Shown here: piece after piece, positions 39,415 to 47,617 of the stretch | How positions within the stretch are numbered: position 1 is the stretch's first letter | Layout: each line of letters begins with the position of its first letter | NCBI GenBank assembly: GCA_937916085.1 | Contig: CALGGO010000115.1 | Location: 1-49,417 of the forward strand | Direction: 5' to 3' | Origin: an uncultured Prevotellaceae bacterium | Lineage (GTDB): Bacteria > Bacteroidota > Bacteroidia > Bacteroidales > Muribaculaceae | DNA length: 49,417 nucleotides | Position numbers and translations under genes: made by a program | Notes under the pieces: generated by a model | Databases searched by the model: none | Seen by the model: the letters and a program-made list of their open reading frames with translations, nothing else | Told to the model about the DNA's origin: nothing

Positions 39415-40992
39415 ATGGCTACTGGAAAAAATCAGTCACTGGCGAAGATGTCGCCACGCCAAAAGATGATAAACCTCATGTATATCGTCTTGACGGCCAT
39501 GCTTGCGCTCAACGTGTCGAACGATGTGCTCAACGGCTTTAGCCAGGTGGAAGAGGGCTTGAAGCGCTCTAACCGCACCATCACCGCGCGCAACATGCAG
39601 ATAATGGCTCAACTCCAGGCTTTTTATAATGAAGACCAAGAACATGGTCTGCCACTGATGAACTCGGGCAACGAGGTGAGAAACGTCACCGATAGCTTGT
39701 ATGACTACATCGAAAATCTTAAAGTGATGATTGTCAAAGAAGCTGACGGTCCCGCGGCCGATGTGGATCACATCAAGAACCGCGACAACCTCGATGCTGC
39801 TACCATAGTGATGCTCTCGCAAGACACCAAGCGAGGCACCGACCTGCGAATGCGCATCAATCGCTTTAAGAGCTACATCTCTAAATATGTAGATGACCCC
39901 GAGAAGCTTCGCAACATTGAGCAGGCACTATCTACCGAGCCGTTCAAGGGCAACACCGACATCAGCAACAAGAAGACGTGGGAAGAGACGATGTTTGAGA
40001 ACATGCCCACCGTGGCAGCCATCTCGCTGCTCAGCAAGCTTCAGAACGATGTGCGCTATGCCGAGGGTGAGGTGCTCAACCACCTGCTCAAGCTCACCAA
40101 TGTTGAAGACCTCAGTGACCTGAAGGTGAACTGGGTGGATGCCTTTGTCATTCCTCAGTCGAGAGTGGTGATGCGTGGCTCGAAGTACCAGTCACAGATT
40201 GTGCTCGCTGCCATCGACTCTACACAGCGCCCCGTTGTGTATGTCAATGGCACACGTCTGAGCAACAACAAGGGGCTTTATGAGGTCACCGCCAGTCAGT
40301 CGGGTAATTTCGACTACTCTGGTTATATTGAAGTGGTGGGACAAGACGGTCAGCTTATCAAGCGCGACTTCAAGTCGAGCTACACCGTTATCGACCCTAT
40401 CGCCACCGTGAGCGCCACCATGATGAATGTGTTCTACACAGGTATCGACAACCCAGTATCAATCTCGGTGCCTGGAATAGGCAACGGAACCGTGAGCGCC
40501 ACGATGACTAACGGTACCCTCACCAAGAGTGGTGACGGATGGGTGGCTAGGCCATCACAAGTGGGTGTGAACTGTGAGATTTCGGTGTCGGTAGAGATTG
40601 ATGGCGTAAGGACCAATGTTGGAACATCGACCTTCAAGGCCCGCAAACTGCCTGACCCAACCGCTTATATCAATCTTGGGCAAGACAACCGCTACAAGGG
40701 CGGCAAGCCCATCGCTAAGGGTACTCTGCTGGGAGTTAACAACTTGCACGCTGCTATCGACGATGGTCTGCTCGACATAGAGTTCACCGTTGTGAGCTTC
40801 GAGACCCTTACCTTCGGTTCGATGGGCGAGGCTATCCCAGAGATTTCACAGGGCAGTGCGTTCTCTGAGCGCCAGAAGACCAGTTTCCGCCGCATGAAGC
40901 GAGGCACTCGATTCTTCATCACACGCATCAAAGCCACTGGTCCCGATGGTGTGACACGAGAAATCTCGCCAATGGAAGTTGTTGTGAACTAA
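39415..40992 (+). CDS. gldM: Type IX secretion motor protein GldM/PorM
   Basis: 525 residues (family about 510-520). Short cytoplasmic N terminus, one membrane helix 'MINLMYIVLTAMLALNVS' (about 17-34), then the helical first periplasmic domain and a series of beta domains ('PVVYVNGTRLSNNKGLYEVT', 'FDYSGYIEVVGQDGQLIKRD', 'PVSISVPGIGNGTVSATMT'), ending in 'RGTRFFITRIKATGPDGVTR'. GldM dimers span the periplasm and contact the GldK/N ring. Separated from gldL by 15 bases, so the two motor subunits are surely co-translated. Confidence 0.96.
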   Translation: MATGKNQSLAKMSPRQKMINLMYIVLTAMLALNVSNDVLNGFSQVEEGLKRSNRTITARNMQIMAQLQAFYNEDQEHGLPLMNSGNEVRNVTDSLYDYIENLKVMIVKEADGPAADVDHIKNRDNLDAATIVMLSQDTKRGTDLRMRINRFKSYISKYVDDPEKLRNIEQALSTEPFKGNTDISNKKTWEETMFENMPTVAAISLLSKLQNDVRYAEGEVLNHLLKLTNVEDLSDLKVNWVDAFVIPQSRVVMRGSKYQSQIVLAAIDSTQRPVVYVNGTRLSNNKGLYEVTASQSGNFDYSGYIEVVGQDGQLIKRDFKSSYTVIDPIATVSATMMNVFYTGIDNPVSISVPGIGNGTVSATMTNGTLTKSGDGWVARPSQVGVNCEISVSVEIDGVRTNVGTSTFKARKLPDPTAYINLGQDNRYKGGKPIAKGTLLGVNNLHAAIDDGLLDIEFTVVSFETLTFGSMGEAIPEISQGSAFSERQKTSFRRMKRGTRFFITRIKATGPDGVTREISPMEVVVN

Positions 40993-41052
40993 TTTATCAA
41001 GAGCATTTTTAGGACAATTAATATACTTTTGTTTAATCTTAAACTCATAATA

Positions 41053-42177
41053 ATGAAGTATCTTAAATATATAGTGCTGGGACTGATTGTTGCTTTTGCC
41101 ACTGCGGGAGCAACAGCTCAGGTAGTGAAGAAGAACGATGGTGACCGTCGTGACAAGAAAGATGATGCTAGTGTGAAGGTTTCTGACCGCCAGCAGGCTT
41201 TCTTTGAGCAGAAAGAGCCCAGTGAGGCCGACCTGCAATGGACTAAAGTGGTGTATCGCATTCTTGATCTCACCAAAGGCAAGAACCCCGCCCTTTACTA
41301 TCCTGAGGAACCTAACGAGGACGGCCAGAGCATGTTTTTCATCATTATGCGACTGCTCGCCAACAACCAAATCAGTGCCTACGAGTACCTTGACGGACGC
41401 GAGATGTTTACCGATGAATATAAAATCAAAGTCTCAGAGATGCTCGATCGTTTCCATGTCCTCTTTAGCGAGGCTAAGGGAAGCACCGAAAAGAATCCGA
41501 AATATGCCATTGAGGATGCCGATATTCCTGGCAACGAGATTCTGAGCTACTTTATCATCGAGAAATGGGAGTTTGACACTCGCACTAACGCCATGCGCTG
41601 CCGTGTCGATGCCCTGTGTCCTGTGCTCCACCGTGATGATGGCTATGGCAATGTGATTCCGTTCCCCATGTTTTGGGTGAAGCTCAACGACATCAGGCCT
41701 TATATCGCTCAGCAGTATATCTTCACCGACGACGATAACAACCTCACCAAGTACAATCTTGATGACTTCTTCAAGCTCAACATGTACACTGGCGACATCT
41801 ACAAGACCAAGAGTCTGCGCAACAAGACGCTCATGGAGCTTTATCCCGATTCGGTAGCCCTTAAGCACGCACAAGACTCCATCGAGGAGCGCCTGCATCG
41901 CTTCGACAAGAACTTGTGGGCTCCAACACGCGAGGAGCTGCAAGCACAAGTTGAGGCTAAGCGCCGTCTCGAGGCAGAGCAACGTGGCGAGACCCTTGAG
42001 GATGGTGAAGGCGAAGCTACCGTGCAGGAGGAGAAGAAAGACTCCAGCAAGAGCGTGAAGACCAAGCGCGGCACCAACAGCGACAACAAGAAAAAATCTA
42101 CCAAGAAAAAGACCTCAAAGCCCAAACAGAGCAGCAATCAGGGCGCAGGACGCTCAGTGCGCAACCGCAAGCGATAG
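41053..42177 (+). CDS. gldN: Type IX secretion ring protein GldN/PorN with basic tail
   Basis: 374 residues from the ATG at 41053, which opens a signal peptide (MKYLKYIVLGLIVAFATAGA); an ATG 8 codons earlier is less suitable. The conserved core shows 'WTKVVYRILDLTKGKNPALY', 'FFIIMRLLANNQISAYEYLD' and 'KWEFDTRTNAMRCRVDALCP'. After about residue 290 a charged extension of some 80 residues begins, first Glu/Arg-rich and then Lys/Ser-rich, ending in RNRKR. Core PorN/GldN proteins are about 300-360 residues, so the basic tail is an addition. It forms the outer-membrane-associated ring with GldK. Followed by a strong hairpin. Confidence 0.94.
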   Translation: MKYLKYIVLGLIVAFATAGATAQVVKKNDGDRRDKKDDASVKVSDRQQAFFEQKEPSEADLQWTKVVYRILDLTKGKNPALYYPEEPNEDGQSMFFIIMRLLANNQISAYEYLDGREMFTDEYKIKVSEMLDRFHVLFSEAKGSTEKNPKYAIEDADIPGNEILSYFIIEKWEFDTRTNAMRCRVDALCPVLHRDDGYGNVIPFPMFWVKLNDIRPYIAQQYIFTDDDNNLTKYNLDDFFKLNMYTGDIYKTKSLRNKTLMELYPDSVALKHAQDSIEERLHRFDKNLWAPTREELQAQVEAKRRLEAEQRGETLEDGEGEATVQEEKKDSSKSVKTKRGTNSDNKKKSTKKKTSKPKQSSNQGAGRSVRNRKR

Positions 42178-42263
42178 CTTTAACAGTGCCGAATTGGGCT
42201 GCGCCTAACAGGTTTAAGATAATTAAGGACAACTATATATTAACGCTTTAGCGTGTGAGATTA

Positions 42264-42306
42264 AGGACAATTGTCTCTGCTGAAATGCAACAGAGGCAAT
42301 TGTCCT
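42264..42306. terminator. Strong hairpin between convergent gldN and menA
   Basis: A 16-bp stem (42264-42279 with 42291-42306, one T-G wobble) and an 11-base loop separate gldN (plus) from menA (minus). It lacks a long T-run, but the stem is by far the most stable in this gap. Likely ends both transcripts. Confidence 0.7.
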
Positions 42307-42341
42307 CTTGTCTTCTTGTCCTCTTGTTCTCTTGTCTTCTA
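42302..42341. repeat. Octad array GTCCTCTT x5
   Basis: Five GTCNTCTT-type 8-bp units begin inside the right arm of the terminator hairpin and end 6 bases before the menA stop codon. Confidence 0.85.
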
Positions 42342-42347
42342 CAAAGA

Positions 42348-43244
42348 TTATATCGCAAATGCCAGTAGCATGATGATTGTGAAGATGAGCATGTTGAGGG
42401 CTGTGAGGCCGAGCAGGGGATTGAGTTTTGCGCCTCGGCGATGGTTAAGCATTGCCCATATCACCACATGGAAGATGAGATAGAGGATTGGTGCGATGAA
42501 GGTCCACTTGGGCAGCATCACTTTGCTGCCGAAATAGATGATTACCCATAGCGGCGACATCATGGCAATCGCCATAAAGCCGTTAAACAGATAGGCCGTC
42601 GATGCCATTTGCCTGCCAAAGATTACCACGGCAGTGTTCTTGCCTGCCTCGGCATCGTCTTCCATGTCGCGGTAGTTGTTCACCAGCAGCACGTTTACCC
42701 CCATAAAGCCTATTGTCATCGATGCTAGCACCGGCAGCGCTTCTATGGTGTGGGCAATGACATAATAGCTGGCAATTACTGGCACTAGGCCATAGAAGAT
42801 GAACACTGTGAGTTCGCCTAGCCCATGATAGGATAGGGGATAGGGTCCTGCGCTGTAGGCAAGCACAAAGACAGCTATCAAAATTCCCACAGGAATGATT
42901 TTCCAACCGCCGTATGGTATCAGGCAGCATCCCACGGCACATGCCACGGCAAGGGTGAGGTAGGTGACATTGCGCAGGGTTATGGGCTTGATGTCGCCCT
43001 CGGTCACGCCGCGTCGAGGCCCCACGCGACCTTTCTTGTCACTTCCTTTCTTGTAGTCGTAGTACTCGTTGGCGAAGTTTGATGCAATCTGCGCCAGCAG
43101 CGCAAACACCAGGCATAGCATAGCAGGCATCCACTCAAATCGTCCTTGCCATGACGTGATGCCTATCGCCATCAGCACTCCACTTATCGACACTGGCAGC
43201 GTGCGTAACCGCATCGCCTCAAGCCAAATCTTCACCTGTTTCAT
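42348..43244 (-). CDS. menA: 1,4-dihydroxy-2-naphthoate polyprenyltransferase
   Basis: 298 residues, about nine membrane helices, UbiA superfamily. First Asp-rich motif 'NFANEYYDYKKGSDKKGRVG' (about 58-77) and second 'VNNYRDMEDDAEAGKNT' (about 193-209) bind Mg-prenyl diphosphate. The NxxxDxxxG patterns and 'YSAGPYPLSYHGLGE' match MenA rather than UbiA or heme O synthase. It attaches a polyprenyl tail to make demethylmenaquinone, the quinone of anaerobic Bacteroidetes and the likely acceptor for GlpABC. Its ATG overlaps the stop of the upstream lipoprotein gene (ATGA). Confidence 0.93.
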   Translation of the reverse strand: MKQVKIWLEAMRLRTLPVSISGVLMAIGITSWQGRFEWMPAMLCLVFALLAQIASNFANEYYDYKKGSDKKGRVGPRRGVTEGDIKPITLRNVTYLTLAVACAVGCCLIPYGGWKIIPVGILIAVFVLAYSAGPYPLSYHGLGELTVFIFYGLVPVIASYYVIAHTIEALPVLASMTIGFMGVNVLLVNNYRDMEDDAEAGKNTAVVIFGRQMASTAYLFNGFMAIAMMSPLWVIIYFGSKVMLPKWTFIAPILYLIFHVVIWAMLNHRRGAKLNPLLGLTALNMLIFTIIMLLAFAI

Positions 43245-43756
43245 TTCTTATTACTTTTGGAGGATATGTTGGTAATCACCCAGGCTTTGGGAACCAACAC
43301 TTTCATTTTCATATATTTCTCGATGTTGTTAGTAAACACCGCTGCCACCGAGATGTCGTCAAAACTTTGTGCGACAACGCAGTAGGTTTTCTCGGATGCC
43401 ACATATACCACGTAAGCTGGCAAATGCTCCTCTTGGCGCAGACGGTCGCGGCAGCTTATCGCGTTGAACTTCTGTTGGAACTCAGCGACCACCACACCAT
43501 ATTTCTTGGCGACCTCGGCTTTGTCGTCGGTGACGTTGAAATACAGATTGCGCAGCCTTATGCTGTCGCCGTCAACCACATAGTTGTTTTGTGTGCGTCG
43601 AGCCAAATCTTGCTGATATTGCTCACCTCGCTCGCCCGTGCGGTTTAGTTCAAGAGTCTTCTCGTAACTCTCACGATAGTTCTTCTCATTAGTGTGGCAC
43701 GACCACAAAACTGCTGTAATACATACCAACAAAAAAACGTTACATATTTTCTTCAT
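43241..43756 (-). CDS. Lipoprotein of unknown function upstream of menA
   Basis: 171 residues from the ATG at 43756; the longer open frame upstream runs antisense-like through the phosphodiesterase gene and is not coding. Lipobox VLWSC (near residue 19), then 'NYRESYEKTLELNRTGERGE', a basic segment, 'DGDSIRLRNLYFNVTDDKAE', and a C-terminal region with 'YVVYVASEKTYCVVAQSFDD'. Two later cysteines may pair. No family recognised. Coupled to menA by a 4-base overlap. A TATCTTTA (43769-43776 in reverse) 13 bases upstream is one base off a -7 box and would give a very short leader. Confidence 0.7.
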   Translation of the reverse strand: MKKICNVFLLVCITAVLWSCHTNEKNYRESYEKTLELNRTGERGEQYQQDLARRTQNNYVVDGDSIRLRNLYFNVTDDKAEVAKKYGVVVAEFQQKFNAISCRDRLRQEEHLPAYVVYVASEKTYCVVAQSFDDISVAAVFTNNIEKYMKMKVLVPKAWVITNISSKSNKK

Positions 43757-43782
43757 TCCATTATGTTTTAAAGATAGTAAAA

Positions 43783-44310
43783 CTATTCTACCACTCTTCC
43801 ATGAGAGGCGTTGCGGTCGTCGGCGAGTTCTATGATTTGGCAGCCTGTGATGTTGCCGTTGTCGAGAGTGAGGCGAATGAGGGTTCGCACTTTCTGCCAG
43901 CCTTGTCGGCCAGCGGCACCTGGATTGATGGTGAGCACGCCGAGGCTGCGGTCGGGGATGACTTTTAGGATGTGGCTGTGCCCGCACACGAAGATTTTAG
44001 GCTGCACAAGGTCAAGCCTCGACTTTATGCCAGGGGCGTAACGCCCTGGATAGCCGCCAATGTGTGTCATCATCACTTTCACGCCTTCGGTGGTGAAGAT
44101 TTCGGTTTCCTTGAAGCGACGACGCAAGTCTTGTCCATCGGCATTGCCATAAACTGCGCGTACCTGCGGTCCTATTGCAGCTATCATGTCGATGAGCGTT
44201 TCATTGCCTATGTCTCCAGCATGCCAAATCTCATCGCAGTCGGCAAAATGCTCGGCATAGCGGTCATCCCAGTAGCAATGAGTGTCGCTTATGATTCCGA
44301 TGGTCTTCAT
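43783..44310 (-). CDS. YfcE-type metallophosphodiesterase
   Basis: 175 residues, a compact calcineurin-like fold. The metal-binding blocks are all present: ISDTHCY (about 7-13), AGDIGNE (about 31), YGNADGQD (about 54), THIGGYPG (about 83) and CGHSHILKV (about 109). 'NPGAAGRQGWQK' closes the domain. The YfcE/MJ0936 family shows phosphodiesterase activity on artificial substrates; the physiological substrate is unknown. It lies 26 bases upstream of the lipoprotein gene on the same strand, so the three genes to menA may form one unit. Nothing unusual. Confidence 0.88.
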   Translation of the reverse strand: MKTIGIISDTHCYWDDRYAEHFADCDEIWHAGDIGNETLIDMIAAIGPQVRAVYGNADGQDLRRRFKETEIFTTEGVKVMMTHIGGYPGRYAPGIKSRLDLVQPKIFVCGHSHILKVIPDRSLGVLTINPGAAGRQGWQKVRTLIRLTLDNGNITGCQIIELADDRNASHGRVVE

Positions 44311-44406
44311 TTGTAAGTGTTAAGTAGTAAGTTTAAAGTGTTAAGTAAAGTCGCTTGCGCGGCTATGCTTTTATTCCTTTAATTCATTTGATTCCTTTAA
44401 CTCCTT
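44311..44406. repeat. Heptads next to a start codon and nonamers up to a stop codon
   Basis: Five TGTTAAG-type heptads (44311-44345) abut the phosphodiesterase ATG. Four 9-bp units of the NNATTCCTT type (44371-44406) end on the ribE stop. Between them is a 25-base non-repeat spacer. Confidence 0.85.
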
Positions 44407-45011
44407 TATTTAAACTCCAGAATGCGTGCGAGGTACTTCCCTATAATGTCAAACTCCAAGTTCACCACAGTGCCCTCCACGATATTGTGGAAGTTGGTGA
44501 GCTCGTGGGTGTAGGGGATGATGGCGACCTCGAAGCTGTTGCGCTCGCTGTTGCACACGGTGAGGCTGGTGCCGTTGACGGTGATGCTGCCCTTCTCCAC
44601 CGTGACGTAGCCCTTGCGCGCCATAGCGGGATTCACCTCGTAGTGGAAGGTGTAGTACCAACTGCCATCCGCCTCGCGCACGCTGGTGCAGACGGCGGTT
44701 TGATCGACATGGCCCTGCACGATGTGCCCGTCGAGACGACCATTCATGAGCATACTGCGCTCCACGTTCACCTCGTCGCCCACTTTAAGGAGCCCGAGGT
44801 TGCTGCGGTCGAGCGTCTCTTGAATTGCAGTGACGGTGTAGGTGCCATCGCCCGGGAGTTTCACCACAGTGAGGCACACTCCGTTGTGCGACACGCTTTG
44901 GTCTATTTTCAACTCATCCACAAAGCTACATGAGAGCGTGATGTGGAGGTTGCCTTCTTCTTTGTTGAGCGCCACCACACGGGCGGCTTCTTCTACTATG
45001 CCTGAAAACAT
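44406..45011 (-). CDS. ribE: Riboflavin synthase alpha chain
   Basis: 201 residues, two lumazine-binding repeats. The first opens 'MFSGIVEEAARVVALN' and contains 'SHNGVCLTVVKL'; the second has 'GHIVQGHVDQTAVCTSVRE' and 'GSITVNGTSLTVCNSE'. It dismutates two 6,7-dimethyl-8-ribityllumazine molecules into riboflavin. The enzyme is normally a trimer in the cytosol. No FMN riboswitch was seen in the 197-base gap upstream, which is almost wholly heptad arrays, and no other rib gene is present. Confidence 0.96.
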   Translation of the reverse strand: MFSGIVEEAARVVALNKEEGNLHITLSCSFVDELKIDQSVSHNGVCLTVVKLPGDGTYTVTAIQETLDRSNLGLLKVGDEVNVERSMLMNGRLDGHIVQGHVDQTAVCTSVREADGSWYYTFHYEVNPAMARKGYVTVEKGSITVNGTSLTVCNSERNSFEVAIIPYTHELTNFHNIVEGTVVNLEFDIIGKYLARILEFK

Positions 45012-45015
45012 CGGT

Positions 45016-45207
45016 TTTTAAGTTTTAAGTGTTGAGTTTTAAGTGTTAAGTAGAGCAGTGGAGAGTAGAGAGTGGAGAGATTGTCTAGAAGGTCTAGAAG
45101 CTACTTCATAATTTGTACTTCCTACTTCCTACTTTGTACTTCCTACTTTGCACTTTGTACTTTATACTTCATACTTCATACTTTTTACTTTGTACTTCCT
45201 ACTTCGA
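45016..45207. repeat. TTTTAAG, TGGAGAG and ACTTCCT heptad arrays
   Basis: TTTTAAG/TGTTAAG heptads (45016-45050), GTGGAGA-type heptads (about 45051-45081), two GTCTAGAAG nonamers, then fifteen uninterrupted ACTTNNT heptads (45103-45207) that stop 1 base before the stop codon of the PorE-like gene. All of the ribE-porE gap is repeat. Confidence 0.95.
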
Positions 45208-45208
45208 A

Positions 45209-47617
45209 CTATTTCTTCTTTGTCGCGTTGGCGCCACTGGGCTTCTTGCTGCTGTTGGTGCCGCCGCCCGAACCTGTGCTGTTGCCTCGTCCTGAGCCGC
45301 TGCCCGTGCCACTACCCGAACCGCTGCCCGAGCCGCCATTACCGCCTGAAATAATGCCAGTGCCTTCAAGTGTAGGTTTCTTGCCATTTGGGTTCTCGCC
45401 GTTGTATTTTCCCAGTGGATCGGCTTCTTTGCCTTCGGCAGCCGCTTTCTCACGTTCTTTTTGCTCTACCATCATCATTTCTTCCTGCTTTTCTTGCCTT
45501 AACTTGGCAATTTCCTCGGCCGACATCCCCTTGGTGTCAATGCCATCAAGAATGTCCTTTTTGCCTTGTCCCTCCTGTCCTTCCTTGCCCGCTGCTTCTT
45601 CCTCTCCAGGCTGCTGAATGGCGCTGTCGAAGGTGCGGTAGTAGTTGGTGGTGAGCACTTGGAACTCGGTGCGGCGGTTGATTTGGTCGGCTGCCGCACG
45701 GTCTTCTTTCGACAGTGCCATGACAAACGCCTCATGTAGGGTGTCACCCTCGTTGAACTGTGGATATAGGCGAGCGATGCGCTTGGTGACAATCTTAGGC
45801 ATCGACCTGCCATAACCGTGAGATTGCAGTCGTGCGCTGTCGATACCTGCCGCGATAAGGTAATCAACCACGCTCTTGGCGCGTCGGTCACTGAGCTTGA
45901 GGTTATATTCGTCGCCGCCCACACGGTCGGTGTGAGCCCCCATCTCGATGGTGATGTAGGGGTTGTCGTTGAGCACCTGCACCATCGAGTCGAGTGCTGT
46001 CTTCGACTCGGGACGCAAGGTGGCTTTGTTGTAGTCGTAGAAAATGTTCTCAATAACCTGCGGCTTGTCCATGGCGGCGAGTATGAAATCGACGTTATAC
46101 TCGGCGTCCTCTTCCTCGATGTCGCTGGTGAACTGCTGACGGCCGTTGAGGTAGCCGTTGGCGCCAGCAAGCATCACATAGCTCACACCGCGCTGCAGGT
46201 CGAAGCGGAAGGTGCCGTCGGGCTTGGCGACCGCTTTCTGGTTGCTGCCGTCGTTGCCCACGATGCGGATTATGGCGTTAGGCACCGGTTCCTCGTCCTT
46301 GTCGAGCACATATCCCGATATCCACACCTTGAGGTCGGGCTTCTCGAAGCTGAAGATGTGGTCGTAGCCGCGGGCGTCCTTGCGGTTGCTGGAGAAGAAG
46401 CCTTTCTCGCCCTCGGCCTCGAAGGTGATGCCGAAATCGTCGCCGCTACTGTTCATGGGAGCTCCCATGTTCTCGATGAACCATTTTCCCGAGGGTTGCA
46501 GTCGTGCCCTGAACAGGTCGAGGCCTCCAAGACCGGCATGGCCGTTGCTCGAGAAGTAGAGTGTGCTGTCGTCGCGCACGTAGGGGAAGCGCTCATCGCC
46601 AGGGGTGTTGATTTGGTCGCCCAGGTTCTCGAGGGTGCCGTGCCCGTCGCTGATCATCACTCGCCACAGGTCCTTGCCGCCTTGTCCTCCGGGCATATCG
46701 CTGGAGAAGTAGAGCCACCTGCCGTCAGGGCTCACGGCGGGGTCGTCGTAGGCCGAGAGGGTGTCGGCAGTAATCTCAAACTTCGCTGCGCCGGTCCATT
46801 TCGCCTCGCTGCGGCTTGCCTTGTAAATCTCTACGCTGGTGCCAGCGTCGGTCTTGCGCAGCGCTTTGGCAAAGAACATCGTCTGGCCGTCGGGGGTGAA
46901 GGCGGTGATGCCCTCGTCAAACTCGGTGTTGAGGTCGCCCTCTACGGGTTCGGGGTTGCTCCACTTGCCCTTGTCGTCTTTCTTGGAGAAGAACACGTCG
47001 CAGTTCTTGGCACCGGTAATCTCGCTCTTGGCAGTGCCCGTGGCCTTCTCGCGCGACGAGGTGAAATACAGCACGTCGCACTTGCTGTCGAGGAACATGG
47101 GGCAGAAGTCGGCGCGGCGCGAGTTGAAAAGGCGGGCGCTCTTGACGATGTAGCGCGAGCGCGCGGCGTCGTCACGCATTTTGGGAGCTATCTGGCAGCC
47201 ACGCACACCCTCTTTGGCCTGCCAGTTGCCTGGAGCGGTGTCGAGATAGGCCTTGTAGCTTTTCTCGGCAAGAGAGTATTGCCCTTCCATCTGCTGAGCC
47301 TGAGCCAGATAGAACGGGATAAGGCTGTCCTCCCACTCATAGCGCTGGGCATTCTGATAGGATGCCGCTGCTCGTGCGCTCTGATTGAGGTGGCGGTAGC
47401 ACTCGCCGAGCATAAACGCCACCTCACCGCGCAGGTATCGGTCTTCCTTGCGGTGCAGCTTGTTGTAGAGCTTTCGGTAGGTCTCGGCGGCAGCGTAATA
47501 CTCTCCACGATCATATTTCTCGTCGGCGTCTTTCATCTTGACGGTCTTGCATGAGGTGAACTGCACTCCAGTCGCCAGCATGAAAGCCGCAAATATTATG
47601 TAAAGAATCTTTCTCAT
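45209..47617 (-). CDS. porE: PorE-like type IX secretion OmpA-family lipoprotein
   Basis: 802 residues. Lipobox FTSC (Cys23), tetratricopeptide region (about 33-150), a beta-propeller of PD40-like blades (about 165-420; 'DDPAVSPDGRWLYFSSDMPG' and 'YVRDDSTLYFSSNGHAGLGG'), a carboxypeptidase-regulatory-like domain (about 430-510; 'KVWISGYVLDKDEEPVPNAI'), and an OmpA peptidoglycan-binding domain (about 535-690; 'HTDRVGGDEYNLKLSDRRA'). This is the domain order of Porphyromonas PorE, which anchors the secretion complex to peptidoglycan. The C terminus adds a charged coil and a Gly/Ser tail ending in KKK, about 100 residues beyond OmpA, not expected in PorE. Similar proteins also serve in gliding (SprE-like context). 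The symbol rests on domain order and locus. Confidence 0.85.
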   Translation of the reverse strand: MRKILYIIFAAFMLATGVQFTSCKTVKMKDADEKYDRGEYYAAAETYRKLYNKLHRKEDRYLRGEVAFMLGECYRHLNQSARAAASYQNAQRYEWEDSLIPFYLAQAQQMEGQYSLAEKSYKAYLDTAPGNWQAKEGVRGCQIAPKMRDDAARSRYIVKSARLFNSRRADFCPMFLDSKCDVLYFTSSREKATGTAKSEITGAKNCDVFFSKKDDKGKWSNPEPVEGDLNTEFDEGITAFTPDGQTMFFAKALRKTDAGTSVEIYKASRSEAKWTGAAKFEITADTLSAYDDPAVSPDGRWLYFSSDMPGGQGGKDLWRVMISDGHGTLENLGDQINTPGDERFPYVRDDSTLYFSSNGHAGLGGLDLFRARLQPSGKWFIENMGAPMNSSGDDFGITFEAEGEKGFFSSNRKDARGYDHIFSFEKPDLKVWISGYVLDKDEEPVPNAIIRIVGNDGSNQKAVAKPDGTFRFDLQRGVSYVMLAGANGYLNGRQQFTSDIEEEDAEYNVDFILAAMDKPQVIENIFYDYNKATLRPESKTALDSMVQVLNDNPYITIEMGAHTDRVGGDEYNLKLSDRRAKSVVDYLIAAGIDSARLQSHGYGRSMPKIVTKRIARLYPQFNEGDTLHEAFVMALSKEDRAAADQINRRTEFQVLTTNYYRTFDSAIQQPGEEEAAGKEGQEGQGKKDILDGIDTKGMSAEEIAKLRQEKQEEMMMVEQKEREKAAAEGKEADPLGKYNGENPNGKKPTLEGTGIISGGNGGSGSGSGSGTGSGSGRGNSTGSGGGTNSSKKPSGANATKKK

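Noticed and set aside
43757..43987. N-terminal extension of the lipoprotein upstream of menA
   Set aside because: The extra 77 residues are Arg/His/Pro-rich out-of-frame translation of the phosphodiesterase gene; the ATG at 43756 starts a proper lipoprotein signal.
45012..45208. FMN riboswitch upstream of ribE
   Set aside because: The gap is almost wholly 7-bp repeats and contains none of the conserved FMN-element segments.
45818..47554. 578-codon open frame opposite the PorE-like gene
   Set aside because: It is antisense to a gene with clear domains and lipobox, and has no motifs, start context or promoter. High-GC third positions of the real gene remove stops on the opposite strand.
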